This document shows positions 1 through 7,584 of a stretch of DNA of 64,000 nucleotides, piece by piece. The translations under genes were made by a program, and so were the position numbers. This stretch comes from Nocardia niigatensis NBRC 100131 (GTDB lineage Bacteria > Actinomycetota > Actinomycetes > Mycobacteriales > Mycobacteriaceae). The stretch is from contig NZ_BAGC01000061.1 in the NCBI RefSeq assembly GCF_000308655.1, positions 1-64,000 of the forward strand, written 5' to 3'. A model generated the notes under the pieces. That model had not been told where the DNA came from and did not search any database. It saw only the letters and a program-made list of their open reading frames with translations. How positions within the stretch are numbered: the stretch's first letter is position 1; each line of letters starts with the position of its first letter.

Positions 1-195
1 GCCGTCGATGTAGATCGAGCCCTTCTCCGGGCGCAGCAGACCGATCAACGACTTCAGGAAGACCGACTTACCGGTACCCGACGGGCCGAGCAGTGCGCTG
101 ACTTCCCCCGGCGGCAGCGTCAGCGTGACGTCCTGCCAAATACGCTGCGAACCGAACGACTTCGTGATGCCTTCGGTCCTGACCTCGACGCCCAC
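1..195 (-). CDS. mkl: Mkl/MlaF-type ABC transporter ATP-binding protein (5' part only)
   Basis: Only the first 65 codons are inside the window; the gene runs off the left edge. The product begins VGVEVRTEGITKSFGS and reaches a Walker A motif (LLGPSGTGKSVFLKSL), the start of an ABC ATPase. In mycobacteria the family member Mkl energises Mce-type lipid importers at the inner membrane and lies downstream of rplJ-rplL, as here. I chose GTG at 193-195 because a GGAGG sits five bases upstream; another GTG at 205-207 is in frame but has a poorer site. It is separated from rplL by a terminator-like hairpin, so it probably has its own promoter. The family call is firm; the exact substrate is inferred from the mycobacterial counterpart. 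Confidence 0.85.
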   Translation of the reverse strand, partial: MGVEVRTEGITKSFGSQRIWQDVTLTLPPGEVSALLGPSGTGKSVFLKSLIGLLRPEKGSIYIDG

Positions 196-280
196 GCCAA
201 CCTCCACTTTCTCCGACGAGCGCACTACGTGTGACTACGGGCCACGAATTCGCGCGGTGTGGCGCATCACAGTAGGTCCG

Positions 281-300
281 GTCACTGTATCGCATATACA
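281..300 (-). promoter_or_regulatory. Candidate mkl promoter
   Basis: Read on the minus strand this contains TATATGCGATACAGT, two overlapping -10-like hexamers about 85-95 bases before the mkl start. No convincing -35 is visible. I recall a similar ATGCGATACAGTGAC stretch at the annotated 5' end of the M. tuberculosis mkl gene, which would fit a conserved promoter rather than coding sequence. Low confidence. Confidence 0.25.
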
Positions 301-389
301 CCGTCTCGGACACCGGGACCTGACTGGTCGGTAGCAACTTTCGTATTGAAATACCGATTACGCGCCAATCACGACGGCACAATACGCGA

Positions 390-422
390 AAAGGGTGGTC
401 CCCCAATGGGAACCACCCTTTT
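390..422 (-). terminator. Terminator after rplJ-rplL
   Basis: GGGTGGT and ACCACCC arms flank a short loop, with A-run and T-run on the two sides, 45 bases past the rplL stop. The U-rich tails on both strands would allow bidirectional action. It separates the ribosomal operon from mkl. Confidence 0.8.
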
Positions 423-466
423 CACAATCGACACGTCACGGGGCTGTGCCCCGTCACAGGTCCGTC

Positions 467-847
467 TTACTTGACGGAGACCTTGGCGCCGGCCTCTTCC
501 AGCTTCGCCTTGGCGGCCTCGGCGGCGTCCTTGGCGACCTTCTCCAGGATCGGCTTCGGGGCACCCTCGACCAGGTCCTTGGCTTCCTTCAGGCCCAGGC
601 CGGAGACGATCTCGCGCACGACCTTGATGACCTGGATCTTCTTGTCGCCGGCACCCTCGAGGATGACGTCGAACTCGTCCTGCTCCTCGGCGGCCTCGGC
701 CGGAGCAGCGGCGCCACCGGCGACGGCGACGGCGACCGGAGCGGCAGCGGTGACCTCGAACTTGTCCTCGAACGCCTTCACGAACTCGGACAGCTCCAGC
801 AGGGTCATGCCGGCGAAGGTCTCGAGCAGCTCATCAACGTTGGCCAT
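467..847 (-). CDS. rplL: 50S ribosomal protein L7/L12
   Basis: This 126-residue protein is the mobile stalk component of the large ribosomal subunit, which recruits translation GTPases. The N-terminal dimerisation helices (MANVDELLETFAGMTLLELS) are followed by an Ala/Val-rich flexible hinge around residues 35-55. The globular C-terminal domain contains KIQVIKVVREIVSGLGLKEA, the conserved factor-binding face. Length is normal for the family. It lies 63 bases downstream of rplJ in the same operon, and a strong hairpin follows it. Start ATG at 845-847 has a GGAAA-type site just upstream. Identification is essentially certain. Confidence 0.98.
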   Translation of the reverse strand: MANVDELLETFAGMTLLELSEFVKAFEDKFEVTAAAPVAVAVAGGAAAPAEAAEEQDEFDVILEGAGDKKIQVIKVVREIVSGLGLKEAKDLVEGAPKPILEKVAKDAAEAAKAKLEEAGAKVSVK

Positions 848-910
848 TGATATTTCCTTTCGGTAGTTCCGTCACCGTGCGAACAGTGACGAAGAGGTTT
901 GGGTAGTGAC

Positions 911-1465
911 TTATTCGGCGTCTGCGGCCGGAGCTTCGGCGGCGCCACCCTCGGCGCGCTTCTTCTCCTCGAGGGCCGCGGCCAGGCGGGCGATCTGCGA
1001 GGCCGGGGCGGCGAACAGCCCGGCAGCCTTCGACAGGTTGCCCTTCATGGCGCCGGCCAGCTTGGCCAGCAGCACCTCGCGCGACTCCAGGTCGGCAATG
1101 CGCTCGACCTCGGACACGGACAGCGCGGCGCCGTCCATGTAGCCGCCCTTGATGATGAGCGCCTTGTTGTCCTTGGCGAACGCCTTCAGCGCCTTCGCGG
1201 CGTCGACCGGCTCACCCGTAATGAAGGTGATGGCGGTCGGACCGACGAACAAGTCATCCAGGCCTTCCACGCCCGCCTCGGCGGCAGCGCGCTTGACCAG
1301 GGTGTTCTTGGCGACGGAGTAGGTAGCGTTCGCGCCGAGGGCACGACGCAGCTCAGTGATCTTGCCGACGGACAGGCCACGGTATTCCGTGACGACAGTC
1401 GCGGTGGACGACTTGAACTGCTCGGTGATCTCCGCGACCGCGGTGACCTTCTCAGGCTTTGCCAT
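911..1465 (-). CDS. rplJ: 50S ribosomal protein L10
   Basis: This 184-residue protein anchors L7/L12 dimers at the ribosomal stalk base. The N-terminal domain (MAKPEKVTAVAEITEQFKSS) contains TEYRGLSVGKITELRRALG, the signature of the family. The C-terminal tail is Ala/Glu-rich, as expected for the L12-binding helix plus an actinobacterial extension. A longer open frame exists upstream, but ATG at 1463-1465 with a GAGGAGG site is the conserved start. The long leader upstream carries the L10 regulatory fold, so the gene is probably under autogenous control by the L10-L12 complex. Confidence 0.98.
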   Translation of the reverse strand: MAKPEKVTAVAEITEQFKSSTATVVTEYRGLSVGKITELRRALGANATYSVAKNTLVKRAAAEAGVEGLDDLFVGPTAITFITGEPVDAAKALKAFAKDNKALIIKGGYMDGAALSVSEVERIADLESREVLLAKLAGAMKGNLSKAAGLFAAPASQIARLAAALEEKKRAEGGAAEAPAADAE

Positions 1466-1529
1466 ACTTCGCCTCCTCTCTGGATGGTCGGTTCTCGTAT
1501 GAACTACCGAGTTCCGCCACAGGGGCCGG

Positions 1530-1700
1530 CGACAAAGCAAACGCCCCGGACGCAAGGTGGTCCCGGGGCGCACAAGAAACAGTCGCGATCTCTCGCGGGG
1601 TTTCCCGACCTCGGCTCTCCCTGCGTGGGCCGCCGGCAATATCGCCGGACCTTCAGCCGCCTGACGGCAGCAACCAACGGTCTTCGGTAGAACGATGTGG
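1530..1700 (-). promoter_or_regulatory. L10 (rplJL) autoregulatory leader with attenuator hairpin
   Basis: The 416-base gap between rplA and rplJ is an untranslated leader. On the minus strand around 1605-1690 it carries the kink-turn-type elements typical of L10 leaders, including AGACCGTTGGTTGCTGCC and a distal CGCAGGGAGAGCCGAGG. Nearer the gene, GC-rich arms at 1542-1550 and 1561-1570 form a hairpin followed by TTTGCTTTGTC, which looks like an intrinsic attenuator. L10-L12 binding is known to repress this operon through such a leader in many bacteria; the exact fold here is inferred. Confidence 0.7.
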
Positions 1701-1803
1701 GGTGATCATCAAACTCGTTGATGACCGTCGTCCAATATAGCGGACCAGCATCGATACGCCAAAACGGGGTCTCGCCTCGCCCGTCCGCTGTCGTTCTTCT
1801 TCG

Positions 1804-1840
1804 CAAAAGCGAAGGGCCGGTACGAGATTCGTACCGGCCC
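1804..1840 (-). terminator. Terminator after rplK-rplA
   Basis: Perfect 12-bp arms at 1814-1825 and 1829-1840 (GGGCCGGTACGA and its complement) with a 3-base loop. On the minus strand they are followed by TTCGCTTTT. It lies 42 bases beyond the rplA stop and ends the rplK-rplA transcript. Confidence 0.85.
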
Positions 1841-1881
1841 TCCGGCCTTCATGCGTTGCTACGCGCTACCGCGTCGGGGAA

Positions 1882-2592
1882 TCAGTCTTCCTCGGCGAAG
1901 TTGCGGGTGCGGTTCGGATCCACCGGGATGCCCGGTCCGGTGTTGGTCGAGAACGTCACCTTCTTGACGTAGCGGCCCTTCGCGGTGGAGGGCTTGACAC
2001 GCAGGATCTCGTCGAGCGCGGCGCCGTAGTTCTCGGCCAGCTTCTTCTCGTCGAAGGAAGCCTTGCCGATCACGAAGTGCAGGTTGGCCTGCTTGTCGAC
2101 GCGGAAGTTGATCTTGCCGCCCTTGATGTCGTTGACAGCCTTGGTGACATCGGGGGTGACGGTGCCGGTCTTCGGGTTCGGCATCAGGCCACGCGGGCCC
2201 AGCACACGAGCGATACGACCGACCTTGGCCATCTGGTCCGGGGTGGCGATCGCGGCGTCGAAGTCCAGCCAGCCGCCCTGAATGCGCTCGATCAGATCCT
2301 CGGCGCCGACCGCGTCCGCACCGGCGGCCTCGGCCTCGGCGGCCTTGTCGCCGACCGCGAACACGATGACGCGGGCGGTCTTACCGGTGCCGTGCGGCAG
2401 GTTGACGGTGCCACGGACCATCTGGTCGGCCTTGCGGGGGTCGACGCCCAGACGGACGGCGACCTCGACGGTCGCGTCGGTCTTGGTGGTCGCGGTCTCC
2501 TTCGCCAGGCGCGCGGCGGCCAGCGGAGCGTAGAGCGCGGCGCGGTCGACCTTGGCGGCCGCCTCGAGATAAGCCTTGCTTCGTTTTGCCAT
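1882..2592 (-). CDS. rplA: 50S ribosomal protein L1
   Basis: This 236-residue protein forms the mobile L1 stalk next to the ribosomal E site and is the usual translational repressor of the rplK-rplA operon. It begins MAKRSKAYLEAAAKVDRAAL. It contains the family signature VLGPRGLMPNPKTGTVTPDV and an RNA-binding region around KGGKINFRVDK. Length and termini match other actinobacterial L1 proteins. It follows rplK by 70 bases on the same strand and is followed by an intrinsic terminator. Confidence 0.98.
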   Translation of the reverse strand: MAKRSKAYLEAAAKVDRAALYAPLAAARLAKETATTKTDATVEVAVRLGVDPRKADQMVRGTVNLPHGTGKTARVIVFAVGDKAAEAEAAGADAVGAEDLIERIQGGWLDFDAAIATPDQMAKVGRIARVLGPRGLMPNPKTGTVTPDVTKAVNDIKGGKINFRVDKQANLHFVIGKASFDEKKLAENYGAALDEILRVKPSTAKGRYVKKVTFSTNTGPGIPVDPNRTRNFAEED

Positions 2593-2662
2593 GATTCTCT
2601 GTCCTTGTCTAAGTCAGAAGTGGTGCGGGACAGGCGGTCCCTTCCACGAGAGCTCGAAAGCC

Positions 2663-3097
2663 CTACTCCGCGATGGTGATACCCATCGAGCGGGCGGTGC
2701 CGGCGATGATCTTCGCCGCGGCGTCGATGTCGTTGGCGTTCAGGTCTTCCTGCTTGGTCTTGGCGATCTCACGGATCTGATCCATGGTGACCTGCGCGAC
2801 CTTGGTGCGGTGCGGCTCGGCGGAGCCCTTCTGCACACCGGCGGCCTTCAGCAGCAGACGCGCGGCGGGCGGCGTCTTCAGCTTGAAGTCGAACGAGCGG
2901 TCTTCGTAGACCGTGATCTCGACCGGGATGACGTTGCCACGCTGCGACTCGGTCGCCGCGTTGTACGCCTTGCAGAACTCCATGATGTTGACGCCGTGCT
3001 GACCCAGCGCCGGACCGACCGGCGGAGCCGGGTTGGCCTGGCCGGCCTGGATCTGGAGCTTGATGAGCCCAGCGACCTTCTTCTTCTTCGGGGGCAT
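2663..3097 (-). CDS. rplK: 50S ribosomal protein L11
   Basis: This 144-residue protein is part of the GTPase-associated centre and is the scaffold for RelA activation and the thiopeptide target site. It begins MPPKKKKVAGLIKLQIQAG and carries the Pro-rich hinge ANPAPPVGPALGQHG, where thiopeptide-resistance mutations typically map. An upstream in-frame ATG would add 27 residues, but ATG at 3095-3097 matches the family start and is preceded by AGGAAGAAAG. It is the first gene of a two-gene operon with rplA and lies 159 bases downstream of nusG, behind a terminator. Confidence 0.98.
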   Translation of the reverse strand: MPPKKKKVAGLIKLQIQAGQANPAPPVGPALGQHGVNIMEFCKAYNAATESQRGNVIPVEITVYEDRSFDFKLKTPPAARLLLKAAGVQKGSAEPHRTKVAQVTMDQIREIAKTKQEDLNANDIDAAAKIIAGTARSMGITIAE

Positions 3098-3203
3098 CTT
3101 TCTTCCTTGGGTTAGGTTCCTTACGGATTCCCGTAAGCCTTCTCCGGACCGTGCGCCCGGGCGCGACGCCCGCGGCACAACCCGTCAAGTCTATGCGAAC
3201 GCG

Positions 3204-3247
3204 AAAAAGGCGGTGACACCGGCCCGGATCCGGACCGGGCCACCGCC
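3204..3247 (-). terminator. Terminator after nusG
   Basis: GGCGGTG and CACCGCC outer arms enclose a second GC-rich stem (GGCCCGG / CCGGGCC); on the minus strand they are followed by TTTTTCGCG. It sits just past the nusG stop and separates secE-nusG from rplK-rplA. Confidence 0.85.
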
Positions 3248-3256
3248 CTGACGCAC

Positions 3257-4102
3257 TTAAATCTTGGCGACCTGCGTGAAGGCCAGCTCGACCGGGGTCT
3301 CGCGGCCGAAGATCGAGACCAGCACCTTGAGCTTCTGCTGCTCGGCGTTGACCTCGGAGATGCTGGCCGGGAGGGTGGCGAAGGGGCCGTCCATGACGGT
3401 CACCGACTCGCCGACCTCGAAGTCGACCTCGATGACCGGCTTCACGATCGGGGTCTCGCCGGGGGCCGCGGCGGCGGCAGCAGCGGCGGCCGCGGGGGCG
3501 GCCTTCTTCTGCTGCGCGGCCGGGACCAGGAACTTCACCACTTCGGGAATGGTGAGCGGCGAGGGCCGCGAGGTGGCGCCGACGAATCCGGTCACACCGG
3601 GGGTGTTGCGCACCGCGCCCCAGGACTCGTCGTTCAGCTCCATGCGGACCAGGATGTAGCCCGGCAGCACCTTGCGGTTGACGTTCTTCTTCTGGCCGTT
3701 CTTGATCTCGGTGACCTCTTCGGTCGGCACCTCGACCTGGAAGATGTAGTCCTCGAGACCGAGGTTCTGCACGCGGGTCTCGAGGTTGGTCTTCACCTTG
3801 TTCTCGTAACCGGCGTACGAGTGCACGACGTACCAGTCACCGGGCGCGCGCCGCAGCGCCGCGGTCATCTCGGCGACCGGGTCGGCGGGCTCGTCGGAGA
3901 GCTCGGCCGCCGGGCGGGCGGGCTCGTCCTCTTCGGCGTCGGTGTCCGCGTCAGCGGTGATCTCGGCCTCGTCGGCGAAGCCCTCAGCGTCGTCCTCGAC
4001 GTCCGCGGTGGTCTCGTCGATCACCACGTCATCCACCGGGAATTCCTCGGTTGTGCCGTTCTCCGGGGTGCTCACTGGGGCACTCGCTTTCTTGGTCGTC
4101 AC
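3257..4102 (-). CDS. nusG: Transcription termination/antitermination factor NusG
   Basis: NusG binds RNA polymerase and couples it to Rho or the ribosome. The NGN domain starts near residue 90 (GDWYVVHSYAGYENKVKTNL) and the KOW domain is at the C-terminus (VGESVTVMDGPFATLPASIS). At 281 residues it exceeds the mycobacterial protein because of an acidic N-terminal extension of about 90 residues and an alanine-rich insert (about ten consecutive Ala) between the two domains. I chose GTG at 4100-4102 with AGAGGA five bases upstream; a later in-frame GTG (VSTPEN) is possible. It lies directly downstream of secE. Identity is certain, the start less so. Confidence 0.95.
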   Translation of the reverse strand: MTTKKASAPVSTPENGTTEEFPVDDVVIDETTADVEDDAEGFADEAEITADADTDAEEDEPARPAAELSDEPADPVAEMTAALRRAPGDWYVVHSYAGYENKVKTNLETRVQNLGLEDYIFQVEVPTEEVTEIKNGQKKNVNRKVLPGYILVRMELNDESWGAVRNTPGVTGFVGATSRPSPLTIPEVVKFLVPAAQQKKAAPAAAAAAAAAAPGETPIVKPVIEVDFEVGESVTVMDGPFATLPASISEVNAEQQKLKVLVSIFGRETPVELAFTQVAKI

Positions 4103-4211
4103 GTAATCCTCTGCGCGCCGGGATAAAAACGCCCGACGGATGGTCCCGCTCCCCGCCTCTGCCCGGGGGCCGATCACCGGCCGCGACGGTCAGACGCGGT
4201 CATCGTGCCGC

Positions 4212-4601
4212 CTAGCCGAAGAGCCAGTTGACACCCTTGATGAACGCCAGATCCAACCCGCTGATGTACGCGATGATGAAAATCACGAACACCAGGACAA
4301 CGCTCGTATAGGTGACCATCTGCTTGCGGTTGGGCCAGATGACCTTGCGAAGTTCCGCGATGACTTCCTTGAGGAACTTCACCAGGCGCTTGAACGGATT
4401 GCCCGTACCGCTCTTTCCGGCCTTCTTGCCTTTGCCGGACTGCTTGGTGGTTGCCTTGGCCGACTCCGACGGTCGTTCGATCGTCGCGACGGCGCTGGAC
4501 GACGCGGCGCGCGTGCGCCGGGCGGACCGCTTGCCGCTCGGCCGAGCCACCGCGGCGGTGTCATCGCCATCTTCGTGGCGAGTGTCCCGCTCGTCGCTCA
4601 C
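4212..4601 (-). CDS. secE: Preprotein translocase subunit SecE
   Basis: This 129-residue protein clamps the two halves of SecY in the SecYEG channel of the cytoplasmic membrane. A charged, low-complexity N-terminal half is followed by the conserved amphipathic segment FLKEVIAELRKVIWPNRKQM. One transmembrane helix follows (TSVVLVFVIFIIAYISGLDL). The single-helix form with a long charged N-terminus is usual for actinobacteria. It is the first gene of secE-nusG, and tRNA-Trp lies 29 bases upstream on the same strand, the conserved actinobacterial order. Confidence 0.97.
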   Translation of the reverse strand: MSDERDTRHEDGDDTAAVARPSGKRSARRTRAASSSAVATIERPSESAKATTKQSGKGKKAGKSGTGNPFKRLVKFLKEVIAELRKVIWPNRKQMVTYTSVVLVFVIFIIAYISGLDLAFIKGVNWLFG

Positions 4602-4630
4602 GTCGATCCTCTCTACGTCGGCATCCAGGG

Positions 4631-4703
<73 letters not shown>

Positions 4704-4772
4704 TCGGCTGGACGGGGGGTTTCGAATCCAGCCACTGTTCTATTCAGTTGTACACGGGTTTTCACACAACAC

Positions 4773-4798
4773 GCGCGCCGCTCCTCGGAGCAGCGCGC
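4773..4798 (-). terminator. Hairpin after hadAB
   Basis: GCGCGC-GCTCC and GGAGC-GCGCGC arms, with one mismatch, form a stable hairpin 88 bases past the hadAB stop. The following minus-strand sequence is only moderately T-rich, so it may terminate weakly or stabilise the mRNA end. Confidence 0.5.
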
Positions 4799-4886
4799 AT
4801 CGGCTGGTGACCCCAGATTCCCGAGTGTACGTTACCCCGCGTGGCGACCGCCAATCGGGGTGTCGCAGCGTACGTCGGGTCGAAGG

Positions 4887-5936
4887 TCAGGCCAGCTGGA
4901 CCGTTGCGGTGGCGCGACCGAAGATCTTGCGGCCCTCCGACTTCGCCACGATGGCGATGACGGCGGTGCGGGACTCGGGATCCACGGACTTCACCTTGCC
5001 GGTGTACTCGATCTCCGCGGGACGGTCGATCGGCACGTAGACGGGGCTGGTGAAGCGGACGTTGTACTCCTTGACCGCGCCCGGGTCGCCGAGCCACGAG
5101 GTGACGAAGCCGCCGCCCAGGCCCATGGTCAGCATGCCGTGCGCCACAACGTTTTCCAGGCCGACCAGCTTCACGACATCGTCGCTCCAATGGATCGGGT
5201 TGGCGTCGCCGGAGACGCCGGCGTAGTTCACCAGGTCGCCGCGGGTGAGACTGACCACGCGCGCGGGCAGTTCGGCGCCGACGGTCACATCCTCGAAGCG
5301 GATGGCGTGCTTGCTCGCGACGATCTTCCCGGCGGGCGCGATCTCGACCGCCGGCGGGGGCGGCGGCACGTCGATGCTGCGCGGGTGGTGCTCGGGCTCC
5401 TCCGGGCCGATCCCGTGCATCAGCACATTGCGCACGGCGTCACCGATATTGGGATCGATGTCACCGCCGCTGCGGCCGATCAGGGTGGTGTAGGTGGTGA
5501 GCACCAGCTCGTCGTTCTGGGCAACCACGTCGTTGCGGGTGACGATGATGTCGCCGCCGAAGGCCTGCCGGAAGGAGTGCAGGTAGACGATGCAGGACAG
5601 CTGGTCGCCGGCCTTGATGGGCCGGTGGAATTCCAGGATCTGATCGGTCTGCATGATCTGGCTCAGGTCGTAGCCGGTGATGATCTGCTCGAAGAGCTTG
5701 CGCTGGGCCAGGATTCCGACCAGCGAGATGAAGGTGAGGGGGGCGACCAGACCGTCGTGGCCGTAGCTCTGGGCGATGTCCTCGTCCCAGTGGACCGGGT
5801 GATAGTCCTGCACCGCGCGGGCGTACTCGCGCACCTTCTCGCGACCGACCTCGTAGTAGTCGTCGACGCGGTAGTGATGGCCGACCATGGAGGCGGCGTG
5901 CGCGGCAGGGTCGAAAAGCTCGCTGGATTCGACCAT
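4887..5936 (-). CDS. hadAB: Fused (3R)-hydroxyacyl-ACP dehydratase HadA-HadB
   Basis: This protein should dehydrate (3R)-hydroxyacyl-ACP in FAS-II elongation of mycolate precursors. The N-terminal half resembles HadA (MVGHHYRVDDYYEVGREKVR; VAPLTFISLVG). A Pro-rich linker (DVPPPPPAVEIAP) joins it to a HadB-like MaoC hydratase half with the catalytic segment YAGVSGDANPIHWSDD. In mycobacteria these are separate genes followed by hadC; here they are one frame and no hadC is present. I chose ATG at 5934-5936 (GAGG five bases upstream; 349 residues); a TTG at 5985-5987 would add 17 residues. The gene lies between rpmG and tRNA-Trp, the same context as mycobacterial hadABC. Confidence 0.9.
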   Translation of the reverse strand: MVESSELFDPAAHAASMVGHHYRVDDYYEVGREKVREYARAVQDYHPVHWDEDIAQSYGHDGLVAPLTFISLVGILAQRKLFEQIITGYDLSQIMQTDQILEFHRPIKAGDQLSCIVYLHSFRQAFGGDIIVTRNDVVAQNDELVLTTYTTLIGRSGGDIDPNIGDAVRNVLMHGIGPEEPEHHPRSIDVPPPPPAVEIAPAGKIVASKHAIRFEDVTVGAELPARVVSLTRGDLVNYAGVSGDANPIHWSDDVVKLVGLENVVAHGMLTMGLGGGFVTSWLGDPGAVKEYNVRFTSPVYVPIDRPAEIEYTGKVKSVDPESRTAVIAIVAKSEGRKIFGRATATVQLA

Positions 5937-6133
5937 GTCGGCCTCAATGTCAATCTCGGTGTTGATCGTCACGGCAGGAAGTCCCAATCTGATCCCGGCA
6001 CGGGATCGGGCAAGAGCGCTGAACCACCGCTATATACGCCAAATGCCGGACCGGCGCCACAGTCCCTTTCTAAGAGACGAAGTGACTGGCCGATCCGGCA
6101 CTGTCATCCACGCGGTTGATCGCGCGGGTTAAG

Positions 6134-6304
6134 TTAGCGAGACTCGCGGTGCGCCCGATGGGTACCGCAGTTCGGGCAGAACTTCTTCAGCTCGAGGCGG
6201 TCCGGGTCATTGCGCCGGTTCTTCTTGGTGATGTAGTTGCGGTGCTTGCACTGCTCGCAGGCCAAGGTGATCTTTGGCCGGATATCAGTGGACTTCGCGG
6301 CCAC
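6134..6304 (-). CDS. rpmG: 50S ribosomal protein L33 (zinc-ribbon type)
   Basis: This 56-residue protein is a small large-subunit component. It carries two Cys pairs, CEQC and CPNC, that form a zinc ribbon (the C+ type of L33). The conserved core is KHRNYITKKNRRNDPDRLEL. I chose GTG at 6302-6304, preceded by AAGG, which matches the length of the mycobacterial RpmG2; longer in-frame starts add unrelated residues. It heads the rpmG-hadAB block and lies just downstream of tRNA-Met and tRNA-Thr. Confidence 0.95.
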   Translation of the reverse strand: MAAKSTDIRPKITLACEQCKHRNYITKKNRRNDPDRLELKKFCPNCGTHRAHRESR

Positions 6305-6346
6305 GATTGCCTTCTTTCCGGTCAGCCTGATTGGGATATCAGTATG

Positions 6347-6419
6347 TAGCGATGGCCGGACTTGAACCGGCGACACAACGATTATGAGTCGTTTGCTCTA
6401 CCGACTGAGCTACACCGCC
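6347..6419 (-). tRNA. tRNA-Met (CAT anticodon, elongator type)
   Basis: A 73-nt cloverleaf on the minus strand begins GGCGGTGTAGCTCAGTCGGT. The anticodon loop is CTCATAA. The acceptor stem pairs at position 1-72 and the anticodon stem lacks the three G-C pairs of initiators, so it reads as an elongator. No encoded CCA. Confidence 0.95.
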
Positions 6420-6500
6420 ATCTGTTGTCGGTACTTGACGGCGGGAAGGTCCCGGGTCCTGCTAGGAGAAGCCGAGCCGTTCACCACCGGCAATCCGGCG

Positions 6501-6573
6501 AGCCCCCTAACGGAATCGAACCGTTGACCTTTTCCTTACCATGGAAACGCTCTGCCGACTGAGCTAAGGGGGC
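6501..6573 (-). tRNA. tRNA-Thr (GGT anticodon)
   Basis: A 73-nt cloverleaf on the minus strand begins GCCCCCTTAGCTCAGTCGGC. The anticodon stem TTTCC/GGAAA encloses the loop ATGGTAA, giving anticodon GGT. No encoded CCA. It lies 81 bases upstream of tRNA-Met. Confidence 0.95.
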
Positions 6574-6687
6574 GTGTCTGTCTTGCTCCGGTCTCGGCCG
6601 GGGCGCTGACGACTTGAACGAGATTACACACATCCCCGCCGACTATCCAAACCGGCTGGTCAGCGCTAGTTTTTGAGAGTCGCACAA

Positions 6688-6826
6688 GGTTCGCGGCCCG
6701 GCTCGATTCCGGACTGCGCTCCGCCGCTCCGCGCTTGCAGCGGGGGAGCGAAGCGGAGGAGCGGAGGAGCGGAGGAGGGAAGAATCGAGCTAGCAGGGCC
6801 GCGAACCCGCCGGAGCGAAGCGAAGG
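6688..6826 (+). repeat. GTTCGCGGCCC palindromic repeat, copy A
   Basis: The outer inverted arms are GGTTCGCGGCCC (6688-6699) and its complement (6796-6807). Inner arms GCTCGATTC and GAATCGAGC lie just inside. The centre is a purine-rich run of GAGCGAAGCGGAG units. A tail GGAGCGAAGCGAAGGCC follows the right arm. It lies between tRNA-Thr and tRNA-Tyr. Three further copies are at 8466-8582, 9790-9927 and 13728-13846. Confidence 0.85.
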
Positions 6827-6828
6827 CC

Positions 6829-6870
6829 CAAAAGAGAGAGCCCCGTGGACTCTGGGTCCACGGGGCTCTC
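6829..6870 (-). terminator. Terminator after tRNA-Tyr
   Basis: Perfect 14-bp arms (AGAGCCCCGTGGAC and its complement) are followed on the minus strand by CTCTTTTGGG. It begins four bases past the tRNA-Tyr 3' end, a standard intrinsic terminator for a single tRNA transcript. Confidence 0.85.
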
Positions 6871-6873
6871 TGG

Positions 6874-6955
6874 TGGCGGATGAAGGATTTGAACCTCCGA
6901 AGCATTACGCGGCTGATTTACAGTCAGCTCCCTTTGGCCGCTCGGGCAATCCGCC
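6874..6955 (-). tRNA. tRNA-Tyr (GTA anticodon)
   Basis: An 82-nt class II tRNA with a long variable arm lies on the minus strand. It begins GGCGGATTGCCCGAGCGGCC, the anticodon loop is ACTGTAAAT with GTA, and it ends ATCCGCCA. An intrinsic terminator follows immediately. Confidence 0.96.
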
Positions 6956-7092
6956 GGGGTACGCCTTGCAGCGCTCCAGCAGAATACAACGAACCCACGC
7001 CCAGAATGCAAACCGGCTGGATACAGCCGTGCCGGAGCGGCTAGCGTCGGCGTGGAACATCCCGAATATCCGATCTCGGACAGGAGAAGAGT

Positions 7093-7584
7093 GTGGCGGA
7101 TTCGTCGTTCGATGTCGTCAGCAAGATCGATCGCCAGGAGGTGGACAACGCCCTGAACCAGGCCGCCAAGGAGCTGAGCCAGCGCTACGACTTCCGGGGT
7201 ACCGGCGCGAGCATCGAATGGTCGGGCGAGGAGAAGATCATCCTCAGCGCCGAGTCGGAGGATCGCGTCAAGGCCGCGCTGGACGTGTTCAAGGAGAAGC
7301 TGATTCGCCGCGACATCTCGCTCAAGGCGTTCGACGCGGGTGATCCGCAGGCCTCCGGCAAGGTGTACAAGATCACAGGAACCCTGGTGCAGGGCATCAC
7401 CACGGAGAACGCGAAGAAGATCGCCAAGAAGATCCGTGACGAAGGCCCGAAGAGCGTCAAGGCGCAGATTCAGGGCGAGGAACTGCGGGTCAGCAGCAAG
7501 AGCCGTGACGACCTGCAGGCCGTCATCTCGCTGCTGAAGGGCGGCGACTTCGACATCGCCCTGCAGTTCGTGAATTACCGCTAG
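7093..7584 (+). CDS. YajQ-family nucleotide-binding protein
   Basis: This 163-residue protein belongs to the YajQ (UPF0234) family of small cytosolic proteins that bind nucleotides; some members bind cyclic di-GMP and affect gene expression. It begins MADSSFDVVSKIDRQEVDNA and contains the conserved QRYDFRGTGASIEW and SLKAFDAGDPQASGKVYK segments. Length is normal. The GTG start at 7093 has AGGAG six bases upstream. It converges on htpX with a four-base overlap of the stop codons. The function in actinobacteria is not established. Confidence 0.93.
   Translation: MADSSFDVVSKIDRQEVDNALNQAAKELSQRYDFRGTGASIEWSGEEKIILSAESEDRVKAALDVFKEKLIRRDISLKAFDAGDPQASGKVYKITGTLVQGITTENAKKIAKKIRDEGPKSVKAQIQGEELRVSSKSRDDLQAVISLLKGGDFDIALQFVNYR

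Noticed and set aside
6341..6960. An integration site or island at the tRNA genes
   Set aside because: No integrase, no direct repeat of a tRNA end and no foreign-looking genes are present nearby.
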